Source: Flavobacterium sp. HJJ
GTDB taxonomy: Bacteria; Bacteroidota; Bacteroidia; Flavobacteriales; Flavobacteriaceae
Direction of reading: 5' to 3'
Assembly (NCBI RefSeq): GCF_015351475.1
Contig: NZ_JADKPR010000006.1
Location: forward strand, 1-64,000
Length of the DNA stretch: 64,000 nucleotides
Shown in pieces: positions 7,618 to 16,020 of this stretch; the first letter of the stretch is position 1, and every line of letters starts with the position of its first letter. The position numbers and the translations under genes are program-made. Below the pieces are notes generated by a model. The model had not been told where the DNA came from, made no database searches, and saw only the letters and a list, made by a program, of their open reading frames with translations.

Positions 7618-9147
7618 ATGACCAAAAAAATATTATTACTACTTGGCTTCGTTTTATTCAAATTTGTTTTACAATATTCATTAATAAGCTCCGACTACGA
7701 TTTACAACGAGATGAATATTTGCACTTAGATCAAGGCCATCATTTGACCTGGGGATATCTATCGGTACCACCGTTTACTTCCTGGATTTCCTATATTATT
7801 TATCTTTTAGGGAATTCGGTTTTTTGGGTGAAATTTTTTCCCGCTTTGTTTGGCGCAATGACTTTAGTTGTGGTTTGGAAAGCAATTGAGGAATTAAAAG
7901 GTAAGCTGCCTGCCTTAATATTGGGAGCTGTTTGTGTGCTGCTTTCGTCTCTTTTGCGATTAAACACCTTATATCAGCCTAATTCTTTTGATGTTTTGTG
8001 CTGGACGACTTTGTATTTTGTCTTAATAAAATACATCAATTCTGATAATACCAAATGGCTTTTCATTGGAGCTGTCGTTTTTGCTTTAGGTTTTTTAAAT
8101 AAGTATAATATTGGCTTTCTATTCATTGGTTTGATTCCCGGATTGTTAGTGACGAAACAGAGAAAAATCTTTGCTCAGCCCAAATTTTACTTGGCATTGA
8201 TTTTAGGATTGTTACTTATTGCACCGAATATTTATTGGCAGATTCAAAACAGTTTACCTGTTATTCATCATTTAAAAGAATTGGCAGATACTCAGTTAGT
8301 TTATGTTGATCGGTTAGGATTTTTAAAATCACAATTGTTCTTTTTTATCGGCTCTTTTTTTGTTATTGTTTCGGGATTATTAGCCTTATTATTCTACAAA
8401 CCATTTGAGAAATACAAATTTTTCTTTTGGTCTTTACTTTTTACACTAGCCGTTTTTATGTATTTCAAAGCCAAAGATTATTATGCTATTGGGTTATATC
8501 CTATTTATATTGCCTTTGGTGCTGTCTTTTTAGAAGAACAATTAAAAAATGGCTGGAAAAGGTATTTATTTTTAGTTTTAATTGTAATTCCTATGTTGAT
8601 TTTTATTCCAATGTATAAAGTTGATTTTCCAAATAAAAGTCCGCAATACATTGTGAGTCATGCCAAAGAATTTCAAAAATACGGACTGCATCGCTGGGAA
8701 GATGGAACAGAGCATATACTTCAGCAGGATTTTGCCGATATGGTAGGATGGAAAGAATTGGCCGTGAAAGTAGATTCTGTTGCCGGAACATTGCCGGATT
8801 TGGAACATACCTTAATTCTCTGTGATAATTACGGACAGACCGGTGCTATCAATTATTATACTAAAAATAAAAAAGTAATCGCTCATTCCTTCAATGCCGA
8901 TTATGTTAATTGGATTCCTTTGGATAAAGAAATTAAAGACATTATTTTGGTAAAAGAAGATAATGATGATGATAAAGAAAGGAAAAGAGAAATTCCAATT
9001 TTTGACACCGTTTATTTGGCAGGTAAAAGGATTAATAAGTTTGCTAGAGAGCCAGAAATTTCGATTTATGTTTTGCGGGGTGCCAAAGTGGATATCAACA
9101 AAAGAATAAAAGAAGAAATGGAAAGAAAGAAAAATTATCAAGAATAA
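7618..9147 (+). CDS. GT39-type integral membrane glycosyltransferase
   Basis: A 509-residue polytopic membrane protein of the ArnT/PMT (glycosyltransferase 39) type, which moves sugars from lipid carriers to lipid or protein acceptors at the periplasmic face. The catalytic-loop signature is RDEYLHLDQGHHLTWGY (about residues 31-47), with the Asp-Glu pair after the first membrane segment. About ten hydrophobic segments follow up to residue 330, then a soluble C-terminal domain of about 180 residues. The donor and acceptor cannot be told from sequence. The gene stands alone and ends at a bidirectional terminator shared with nadB. Confidence 0.8.
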   Translation: MTKKILLLLGFVLFKFVLQYSLISSDYDLQRDEYLHLDQGHHLTWGYLSVPPFTSWISYIIYLLGNSVFWVKFFPALFGAMTLVVVWKAIEELKGKLPALILGAVCVLLSSLLRLNTLYQPNSFDVLCWTTLYFVLIKYINSDNTKWLFIGAVVFALGFLNKYNIGFLFIGLIPGLLVTKQRKIFAQPKFYLALILGLLLIAPNIYWQIQNSLPVIHHLKELADTQLVYVDRLGFLKSQLFFFIGSFFVIVSGLLALLFYKPFEKYKFFFWSLLFTLAVFMYFKAKDYYAIGLYPIYIAFGAVFLEEQLKNGWKRYLFLVLIVIPMLIFIPMYKVDFPNKSPQYIVSHAKEFQKYGLHRWEDGTEHILQQDFADMVGWKELAVKVDSVAGTLPDLEHTLILCDNYGQTGAINYYTKNKKVIAHSFNADYVNWIPLDKEIKDIILVKEDNDDDKERKREIPIFDTVYLAGKRINKFAREPEISIYVLRGAKVDINKRIKEEMERKKNYQE

Positions 9148-9250
9148 TGCATTAGTATTCTCAGCGGATATTATCGTCGAGAAGAAAAGTTATATGTTGG
9201 ATTATAGTATTAGATAAACAGCAGAGCATTCCATTTTTAAATTAAACTAA

Positions 9251-9282
9251 AAACTCCCTCAGCTATTTTGTCGAGGGAGTTT
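9251..9282. terminator. Bidirectional terminator between GT39 gene and nadB
   Basis: A perfect hairpin, AAACTCCCTC (9251-9260) with GAGGGAGTTT (9273-9282). It is flanked by A-rich and T-rich sequence, so it can end transcription from both convergent genes. Confidence 0.8.
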
Positions 9283-9304
9283 GATAATTTATTTTTAATG
9301 CTAA

Positions 9305-10843
9305 TTATTTAATGTCTTTAGATTCATATTTTACAAATCCGCCACAATTGCCGTTTCGGTCGATGGATTGCTGAACGATTAGGTTTCCAATATCGATCAT
9401 ATTATGTAATTCATATAAATCCTTGCAGACCAAATGATTTTTTATTTTGTCATCAATTTCGTTCTGCAGATTTTTAAGAACATTTTTTGCCAGTAATAAA
9501 TCCGATTCAAATCGTACGATTCCCGCATTCTGACGCATTAACAATTGTAATTTTGCTTTGGTTTGTGCGATATATTCGGGAGCAATTTTATCTTTAGACT
9601 GGTTAGGCCATTCAGAAATAATGCTGGCAGTTTTTGAAGTGATAAAAGGATTTTCTGCCAAGTAATGATATATTTTATCCGAGTAAACCAAAGCTTCTAA
9701 AAGTGAGTTTGAAGCCAGTCTGTTAGCGCCGTGTAATCCTGTTCGGGAACATTCGCCGCAGGCAAATAAATTCTCTATTGAGGTTTTTCCGTTGCTGTCT
9801 ACCACAATGCCGCCACATAAATAATGCTGGGCAGGAACAACCGGAATCCATTCTTTTTCAAGATCAATTCCCACTTTTTTGCAGTGGTTGTAAATCATTG
9901 GGAAATGGTTTTTGAATCCTTCCATATCCAAATGTGTGCAGTCTAAATACACACATTCATCACCCGATTTTTTAAGTTCCAAATCAATGCTCTGCGAAAC
10001 AATATCTCTTGATGCCAAATCGCCTCTTGAGTCATAATTCAGCATAAATAATTCGCCTTTTTTGGTTCTTAAATGAGCACCAAAACCACGGACAGCTTCG
10101 GATATTAAAAATTTGGATCCTGGAGAATCATCGTATAAAGCTGTTGGATGAAACTGGATAAACTCCATATCCTGTATTCTCGCATTGGCACGATACGCCA
10201 TTGCGATTCCATCTCCTGTTGCTATGACTGGGTTGGTGGTATGTCCGTATAGATGTCCGATACCGCCAGTGGCCAGTAAAGTAAAATCAGATTGATATGT
10301 GATTACTTCATTTGTTTTTTCATCCAAAGCATAAGCTCCTATACAGCGGTGATCTTGCGTAATCAATTCCAGAGCAAAATGATGATCGAGAACATTTATA
10401 TTTTCTTTTTGCATTACCTGTTCCAAAATGGCACGCTGTATCTCATGGCCGGTTTGGTCTTTGTGATGCACAACTCTGTTTTCAGAATGACCTCCTTCTT
10501 TTCCTAAATCAAAAGTACCTTTGGCATTTCTATCAAATTGGGCTCCCCATTCGATAAGTTCTTTTAATCGTTTTGGGCCTTCAGTAACAACCATTTTAAC
10601 TACGGCTTCGTCACACAATCCGTCTCCGCAAATCAGAGTGTCTTCGATATGTTTTTGATACGAATCTTCAGTCTTGTCGGTAACAATAGCGATACCGCCT
10701 TGAGCGTATTTAGTATTGGACTCGTCTGCGTTTGCTTTGGTGATAATGGTGATGGTTCTCTCAGGAAAACGGTTGGCCATTTTTAAGGCAAATGTCAGAC
10801 CTGCAACTCCTGAACCTATAATTAAATAATTGGCTGTGATCAT
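9305..10843 (-). CDS. nadB: L-aspartate oxidase NadB
   Basis: A 512-residue flavoprotein that oxidises L-aspartate to iminoaspartate, the first step of de novo NAD synthesis; it can use oxygen or fumarate as acceptor. The FAD-binding motif YLIIGSGVAGLTFALKMA is at the N-terminus, followed by SNTKYAQGGIA and the active-site stretches FIQFHPTAL and GLHGANRLASNSLLEALV typical of the succinate dehydrogenase/NadB flavoprotein family. It begins 2 bp after the nadA stop codon, so the two are co-transcribed. Confidence 0.95.
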   Translation of the reverse strand: MITANYLIIGSGVAGLTFALKMANRFPERTITIITKANADESNTKYAQGGIAIVTDKTEDSYQKHIEDTLICGDGLCDEAVVKMVVTEGPKRLKELIEWGAQFDRNAKGTFDLGKEGGHSENRVVHHKDQTGHEIQRAILEQVMQKENINVLDHHFALELITQDHRCIGAYALDEKTNEVITYQSDFTLLATGGIGHLYGHTTNPVIATGDGIAMAYRANARIQDMEFIQFHPTALYDDSPGSKFLISEAVRGFGAHLRTKKGELFMLNYDSRGDLASRDIVSQSIDLELKKSGDECVYLDCTHLDMEGFKNHFPMIYNHCKKVGIDLEKEWIPVVPAQHYLCGGIVVDSNGKTSIENLFACGECSRTGLHGANRLASNSLLEALVYSDKIYHYLAENPFITSKTASIISEWPNQSKDKIAPEYIAQTKAKLQLLMRQNAGIVRFESDLLLAKNVLKNLQNEIDDKIKNHLVCKDLYELHNMIDIGNLIVQQSIDRNGNCGGFVKYESKDIK

Positions 10844-10845
10844 TA

Positions 10846-11772
10846 TTAAGATAATTCGAGCATGCGTTCGATAGGGATTAATGCTTTTTCTCTAATGTCA
10901 TCGGGAACATTAACTTCGGGAGTTTCATTCAATAAACAGTCGTACACTTTTTGTAATGTATTCATTTTCATGTACCCGCATTCACTGCAGGCGCAGGTGT
11001 TGTCTTCGTTTGAAGGTGCCGGAATCAATATCTTATTAGGAACTTCCTGTTTCATTTTGTGTAAAATACCCGCTTCAGTGGCTACAATAAATTTGCTGCT
11101 TGGATTGGTTTTTACATAATTAATCATTCCTGCGGTAGAACCGATGTAATTGGCAGTTTTCAATATATGTGTTTCCGATTCTGGATGCGCAATGATTTGA
11201 GCGTCTGGATTTTGTTTGTATAAAGCCACCAGTTTGTCAAGTGAAAAAGCTTCGTGAACTACGCAGGAACCATCCCAAAGCAGCATTTTTCTGCCTGTTT
11301 GTTCCATTACATATTTTCCTAAATTTTTATCCGGAGCAAAAATAATTGGTTTGTCTTTTGGAATAGATTCCACTATTTTAACGGCATTGGATGAAGTTAC
11401 TACAATGTCTGTCAGCGCTTTTACTTCGGCAGAGCAGTTTACATAAGTGATAACGATATGATCGGGATGTGCTTCGGTAAATTTTTTGAAATCTTCTGGG
11501 GGACATGATTCGGCTAGTGAACAGCCTGCTTTCAGATCCGGAAGAATTACTTTTTTGGCAGGGTTTAATATTTTGGCAGTTTCGGCCATAAAATGAACTC
11601 CTGCAAAAAGAATAATATCGGCATCTACTTTCATCGCTTCCTGAGATAATCCCAAGCTGTCCCCAACATAATCTGCCACATCCTGTATATCGGATTCTTG
11701 ATAATAATGCGCTAGAATTACCGCATTTTTCTCTTTTTTTAATTCCAATATACGCTCTTTAAGACTTTTCAT
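10846..11772 (-). CDS. nadA: Quinolinate synthase NadA
   Basis: A 308-residue 4Fe-4S enzyme that condenses iminoaspartate with dihydroxyacetone phosphate to quinolinate. The three cluster cysteines are expected in AGCSLAESC (about 82-90), in the region of [10 protein letters not shown] or SCVVHEA, and in [13 protein letters not shown] near the C-terminus. It is the promoter-proximal gene of nadA-nadB. A -7 box TATATTTG on the minus strand (11827-11820) lies about 45 bp upstream of the ATG. Confidence 0.95.
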   Translation of the reverse strand: MKSLKERILELKKEKNAVILAHYYQESDIQDVADYVGDSLGLSQEAMKVDADIILFAGVHFMAETAKILNPAKKVILPDLKAGCSLAESCPPEDFKKFTEAHPDHIVITYVNCSAEVKALTDIVVTSSNAVKIVESIPKDKPIIFAPDKNLGKYVMEQTGRKMLLWDGSCVVHEAFSLDKLVALYKQNPDAQIIAHPESETHILKTANYIGSTAGMINYVKTNPSSKFIVATEAGILHKMKQEVPNKILIPAPSNEDNTCACSECGYMKMNTLQKVYDCLLNETPEVNVPDDIREKALIPIERMLELS

Positions 11773-12030
11773 TTTTTAAAAACTTTAATGGTGTTTTTTT
11801 AATTGAGATTAATTCTATGCAAATATAAGGTAAAACTTTGAAGCTGCACGTTTCCGCAAGCTTTCTAAACCATTCAAAAAAAATGTTTTTGTTAAAAAAA
11901 ACAGCTTTTCAGGTTTTTGCAACTGGCAAATTTAAAGGGATATGTTTCATTTGAACATGATATTTATCAGGTTTTAAGCGGATGAGTATTGTGATATTTG
12001 CACAAAGTTTTAAACCAAATATTTACATTT

Positions 12031-13854
12031 ATGAACGCTAAAAAACAACTGCATAATTTTCATATTCCTGTGATGGGACTGGCCTATACGATTGATAGTC
12101 CAATTCGTGTTGCACAGTATGGAATTTCATCTGTAGTATCAATTATAGATGATGATTTGATTGAAAGAATGAACGCTTTTTACAGCGAAAAATTCAAAAT
12201 GCCGTATCAGGAAATCACAGAAAAGATCCATGATTATCGTGCTGAACGTGTTACTTCCTATTTGAATCTGATGGATACTATCGTTAAAGACAAATTCGAA
12301 AAATTCAAAGTAGAACTGACAGAAAGCAAGCAGGCTTTGGAAAATTACATCGCGATGCTTCCTAATAAATCGGAGATCAAAAAAGGGCTGCAGAATTTTA
12401 TTGATGAAGGAATTACTTTCAAGGATACCATCAAAAAATACATCGAAGAAAATCTTTCTCCAGGTGAAATTGATGTGAATATCATGACCAAAGTCGATAA
12501 AGATAATTTCATAAAAGACAAGCAGTTACCAGTTGAGTTTAATGATGCTCATGCTTCACTTCGCGGTTTTGCAAACAGTAATCTGTCTTCATCAGTGGTG
12601 CTTTCTGCGGGAATGAATCCGAGATTGTACGCTTATTTTGAAAATTTCCCGGTTTTTTATCCGAATACTGATAATAAACTGCAAAAGAAAATTATCCTTA
12701 AAGTGAGCGATTTTCGTTCGGCAATGATTCAGGGAAATTTCCTGGCCAAAAAAGGACTTTGGGTTTCAGAATATCGAATTGAATCAGGGTTAAACTGCGG
12801 TGGACACGCTTTTGCTACCGACGGATACTTGCTGGGACCAATTTTGGAAGAATTCAAACAAAAGAAAGAACAGTTAATCCAATCGGCTCACGAGCTGATG
12901 GTGAAAGCTTTGGAAATAAAAGGACTGTATGTTCCAGAAACTCCATTAGAACTAAAAATCACAGTTCAGGGCGGTGTTGGTACCGCCGAAGAACATGACT
13001 TTTTACTAGAACATTATCAAGTAGATTCTGTGGGCTGGGGTTCACCTTTTTTATTAGTTCCCGAAGCCACTTCTGTTGATGCCGAAACTAGAGCATTATT
13101 AGAAAAAGCAAAAGAAGACGATTTTTATTTAAGTCATATTTCGCCTCTTGGAATTCCGTTCAATGCGGTGAAAGGGACAACGAATGAGTTTTTTAAACAA
13201 AAGAGAATTCAGGAAGAAAAAGCGGGAAGTTCCTGCCCGAAGAAATTCTTGGCTTTGAGCAAAGAATACGGTCCAAAAGGAATGTGTCCGGCATCTAAAA
13301 CGTACCAAGATTTAAAACTGGAAGAATTGAATACTGAAAAAGATTCATTAACCCAAGAAGCTTTTGACAGAAGAAAAAACAGTATTACAGAGAAATCGTG
13401 TCTTTGCGTAGGTTTGGCAAATGCTTCTTATCTTGAAAACAATTTGAAAATAAAAGGACAGCAGCAGGGAGTTGTTATCTGTCCAGGTCCAAATTTGGCC
13501 TATTTTGACAAAGAAGTTTCGCTTTCGGATATGGTAAAACATATTTATGGAAATGCTTCTGTTCTTGGAAATAAGGAGCGTCCGAATGTTATTATCAACG
13601 AATTGAAAATGTACATGGATTATCTGAAAAATGAAATCAATGAATTTTCAGAACAAATCACAGCAGCACAGACAAAAAAACTGAAAGCTTTCAAAACTAA
13701 TCTGAATGAAGGAATTGAATATTATCAGTCTTTAATCGCATCTAATAACTGGTTTGAAAAAAGCAGACAAACTATAGAAAAGCAGTTAAAACAATATAAA
13801 GACGAACTGCTGGAGCTTTGCATTCCGGAGCAAATACCTGCAATAGCAGTTTAA
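12031..13854 (+). CDS. Uncharacterised 607-aa protein, flavin TIM-barrel oxidoreductase-like
   Basis: I do not recognise a named family with confidence. The order of motifs resembles nitronate monooxygenase/FMN TIM barrels: an N-terminal IPVMGLAYTIDSPIRVAQYG, a central LNCGGHAFATDGYLLGP, then VQGGVGTAEEHDFLL and GWGSPFLLVPEATSVD, as in the glycine-rich phosphate-binding strands of that fold. The C-terminal third is unusual: SSCPKKFLALSKEYGPKGMCP, KSCLCVGLANA and VVICPGPNLAYF carry five or more cysteines that could hold an Fe-S cluster, followed by a coiled-coil-like tail. ATG 12031 is preferred over TTG 11998, which lies in a -7-like ATATTTG. It is monocistronic with its own terminator. Confidence 0.6.
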   Translation: MNAKKQLHNFHIPVMGLAYTIDSPIRVAQYGISSVVSIIDDDLIERMNAFYSEKFKMPYQEITEKIHDYRAERVTSYLNLMDTIVKDKFEKFKVELTESKQALENYIAMLPNKSEIKKGLQNFIDEGITFKDTIKKYIEENLSPGEIDVNIMTKVDKDNFIKDKQLPVEFNDAHASLRGFANSNLSSSVVLSAGMNPRLYAYFENFPVFYPNTDNKLQKKIILKVSDFRSAMIQGNFLAKKGLWVSEYRIESGLNCGGHAFATDGYLLGPILEEFKQKKEQLIQSAHELMVKALEIKGLYVPETPLELKITVQGGVGTAEEHDFLLEHYQVDSVGWGSPFLLVPEATSVDAETRALLEKAKEDDFYLSHISPLGIPFNAVKGTTNEFFKQKRIQEEKAGSSCPKKFLALSKEYGPKGMCPASKTYQDLKLEELNTEKDSLTQEAFDRRKNSITEKSCLCVGLANASYLENNLKIKGQQQGVVICPGPNLAYFDKEVSLSDMVKHIYGNASVLGNKERPNVIINELKMYMDYLKNEINEFSEQITAAQTKKLKAFKTNLNEGIEYYQSLIASNNWFEKSRQTIEKQLKQYKDELLELCIPEQIPAIAV

Positions 13855-13860
13855 ACAGAA

Positions 13861-13894
13861 AGAGGCTTGATTCAGAATCGAGCCTCTTTTTTTT
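13861..13894. terminator. Intrinsic terminator, convergent gap
   Basis: Hairpin AGAGGCTTGATTC / GAATCGAGCCTCT with a one-base loop step, followed by a run of T on the plus strand. It ends the 607-residue gene just after its stop codon. Confidence 0.85.
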
Positions 13895-13936
13895 ATAGTG
13901 TTTTTCAAGTTGTTTTTATTTTGAAAACAATTGTTG

Positions 13937-14671
13937 TCAGTTATGATCTTTAAAAAGGGTTTCTCCTTTAACTAACCATGCAAAACCGAAGCTTTCAACT
14001 GCCAGCGTTTCCATCCAAAATGTTAGTGGATACTTTGAAAAATAGTAGGAAGGAATTATTTTTAGTAAGCCGGCAAACGGAACCAATATTGCCAAAAACA
14101 TAAGTACAGCACAAATTCTGTAAATTCGGTTTCGGAGGATTTTTTTACTTCCTCTTTTACTAGGCTCCATATTTGATTTTGTAAATAAAAAAAAGCACAT
14201 ATACGATAGGCAAATAAAAAATAATGCTGCCATGGTATAATGAAAATACATTCTGAAATTGCTTACTGGTAATATAGTAACTGCATATTTTTTTGCAGGA
14301 TCTCCGCATATATCCGTAATATTACTAGTAGGAAACAAAACGGCCAGTAAGGCAAAAATTCCTGCAGATAACGAAATATAAAAGTCAGCAGGCTCTTTGC
14401 CCTTGTAAACAATCAGAAAAAAGGCGAGGAGGCTCAAAACAATTACAAAAATACTGCCAGCACGGGTATAGTAATAATGGCTGATAGATTCTAAAGGATA
14501 TTGTAAGCCATTGTCAAGATACAGGACTCCAAATAACAGTAAAGGCAAAGCCATTCCCATGATACCAATAATCTTTCGAAGGGTCAGACTATTGGTAAGC
14601 CAAATTTTATTATCATCTTCATAATCTATTTTTAGAAGAGAATTTAAGCCGGATTCCTTAGATTTAGTCAT
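13937..14671 (-). CDS. Conserved membrane protein of unknown function, DUF998-like
   Basis: A 244-residue protein with about six predicted membrane segments. The stretch ESISHYYYTRAGSIFV and the following hydrophobic segments resemble DUF998-type membrane proteins, but I cannot assign a function. A cysteine sits in the loop ITDICGDPAKKYA. It lies 61 bp downstream of the Rrf2 regulator on the same strand, so co-expression is possible. Confidence 0.65.
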   Translation of the reverse strand: MTKSKESGLNSLLKIDYEDDNKIWLTNSLTLRKIIGIMGMALPLLLFGVLYLDNGLQYPLESISHYYYTRAGSIFVIVLSLLAFFLIVYKGKEPADFYISLSAGIFALLAVLFPTSNITDICGDPAKKYAVTILPVSNFRMYFHYTMAALFFICLSYMCFFLFTKSNMEPSKRGSKKILRNRIYRICAVLMFLAILVPFAGLLKIIPSYYFSKYPLTFWMETLAVESFGFAWLVKGETLFKDHN

Positions 14672-14732
14672 GATAATTAGAGGTTTTAAGATTGGCTGCT
14701 TAAAATTATCATGTAAATATAGGATTACTATT

Positions 14733-15167
14733 TTAATACCTCAAAAATGTATCACTAGATTTTATACCTAAAGCTAATTCTTCAAGATTGGTATTCTCGA
14801 GCATAAAAGCTAATTCGCTTCGAATTGATTTAAATTTTTCATGCATCGGGCAGGGATGACCATCGGAACAATGCGCGAGACCTAAACCACAGCCCGTAAA
14901 AACGCGGTCCCCTTCCAGGGCATTCACGATTTGTGCTAGTTTAATGTCCTTCATTATTTCTCTTGGAATCTCGAAACCACCACCAACACCTTTTATGGAA
15001 TTAATGATGTTGTCTTTTGATAGTATTTGAAGAATTTTGGCCGTAAAAGCTTCTGGGGAATCAATCTTTTTGGCAATGTCTTTGAGTCCAACTCTTTTGT
15101 TTTGATAAGACTCTGAAGCGATGAAAATCGTGGCTCGAATGCCGTATTCACAGGTTTTGGAAAACAT
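14733..15167 (-). CDS. Rrf2-family Fe-S transcriptional regulator (NsrR/IscR-like)
   Basis: A 144-residue winged-helix regulator: MFSKTCEYGIRATIFIA at the N-terminus and GVGGGFEIPREIMKDIKLAQIV for the wing are Rrf2 hallmarks. The cluster ligands are C93, C100 and C106 plus H109 (CGLGLAHCSDGHPCPMH), a C-x6-C-x5-C-x2-H pattern. IscR has C-x5-C-x5-C-x2-H, and NsrR has three cysteines in the same place, so this protein should bind an Fe-S cluster. Sited among NO-related genes, it is the best candidate to read the dyads near ric, norC and nirK. A -7 box TAAATTTG (minus, 15188-15181) is its likely promoter. Confidence 0.88.
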   Translation of the reverse strand: MFSKTCEYGIRATIFIASESYQNKRVGLKDIAKKIDSPEAFTAKILQILSKDNIINSIKGVGGGFEIPREIMKDIKLAQIVNALEGDRVFTGCGLGLAHCSDGHPCPMHEKFKSIRSELAFMLENTNLEELALGIKSSDTFLRY

Positions 15168-15257
15168 AATCGGTTTTTTACAAATTTAAGAAATTAGTTC
15201 CAAACTCTCTAGAAATTACCCTAAAGGTTTGGCAGTTTTTTGAATAAAAATCATCAT

Positions 15258-15372
15258 TTGGGCGTGTCCCTTCGTAAAAAACTCAGGGTCGGGTTTTTCG
15301 TTCCCGCTTCCCGATGAAAAATCGGGAGAGCTCCACTGCAACCCCTCACGCGGGTAACTGCAGAAGAAGAGA
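15258..15372. repeat. G+C-richer dispersed repeat block
   Basis: A block unlike its AT-rich surroundings, beginning GGGCGTGTCCC, with an inner hairpin CCCGAT/ATCGGG (15310-15326) and ending near CCCCTCACGCGGGTAACTGC. It has the look of the dispersed palindromic elements of flavobacterial intergenic regions. No coding function is supported. Confidence 0.5.
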
Positions 15373-15391
15373 ATTAGTTGTTCGTTCAAGA

Positions 15392-15841
15392 TTAAAGTCC
15401 TCCAAAACGAACAAAAGAACCCAAAATAAGCATCACAACACCAATCAGTGTAACCGAAAGAATATGAAATGTCATTTCGGGCAGTTTACGGGAATCAGTT
15501 TTCAGTTTTGGCAGCACTCTGAATTGTGCGCTCAGCGCAAAAAGCACCGTCAGAAAAAGCAAAAGCAGTTTGGTAGAAACCACTTTTTCTATCGGTGTAG
15601 CAAATTGAAACCAGTATTCGATGCTTACGCCATATTTGTAAGCCATCATAATTCCCGTGGTTACTAATAAAACCAGCGAAGTCATTCCCACCGGTTCGTA
15701 CTTTCGTTCATAGTCGAGAATTATATTTTGGTTTTTTTCTTTCAGCGCTTTTGGCAAATGCCCAAAAACCAGTAACAAATGCCCTCCCACCCAAATGGAA
15801 GCACATATAAGATGGATGATTAACAGTAAATGATGGCTCAT
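15392..15841 (-). CDS. CopD-like small membrane protein
   Basis: A 149-residue protein with about four membrane helices. The first helix carries IHLICASIWVGGHLLLVFGHLP, the His/Trp pattern of the CopD/copper-resistance domain superfamily (H10, H21 and H28 by position in the chain). Proteins of this kind are implicated in haem or copper handling, but the exact role here is unknown. It lies downstream of the haem-copper-oxidase-like gene on the same strand, separated by a nested palindromic repeat. Confidence 0.6.
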   Translation of the reverse strand: MSHHLLLIIHLICASIWVGGHLLLVFGHLPKALKEKNQNIILDYERKYEPVGMTSLVLLVTTGIMMAYKYGVSIEYWFQFATPIEKVVSTKLLLLFLTVLFALSAQFRVLPKLKTDSRKLPEMTFHILSVTLIGVVMLILGSFVRFGGL

Positions 15842-15867
15842 ATCGTTTTTGGTTTAAGTTTTTAATA

Positions 15868-16014
15868 AAACATATAAGTCATGTAAGTTTTTTAGTTCAA
15901 ACCATTAAGTTATTAAGGTTCATTAAGGAATAACCTTAATTTTCTTAATCTCTTAATGGTTCAAGATTTTGAAAATTTATTTTCTGTTAAAAAAACTTAT
16001 ATGACTTATATGTT
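15868..16014. repeat. Nested inverted repeat
   Basis: An outer pair of arms (15868-15893 and 15990-16014, words AAACATATAAGTCATGTAAG and CTTATATGACTTATATGTTT) encloses an inner pair AACCATTAAG (15900-15909) and CTTAATGGTT (15952-15961). The outer word also occurs once at 1288-1313. It fills the gap between two minus-strand genes. Confidence 0.75.
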
Positions 16015-16020
16015 TAAAAA

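Noticed and set aside
15314..15667. Plus-strand ORF of 117 codons opposite the CopD-like gene.
   Set aside because: Basic, low-order sequence antisense to a clear membrane protein, and partly inside a repeat block.
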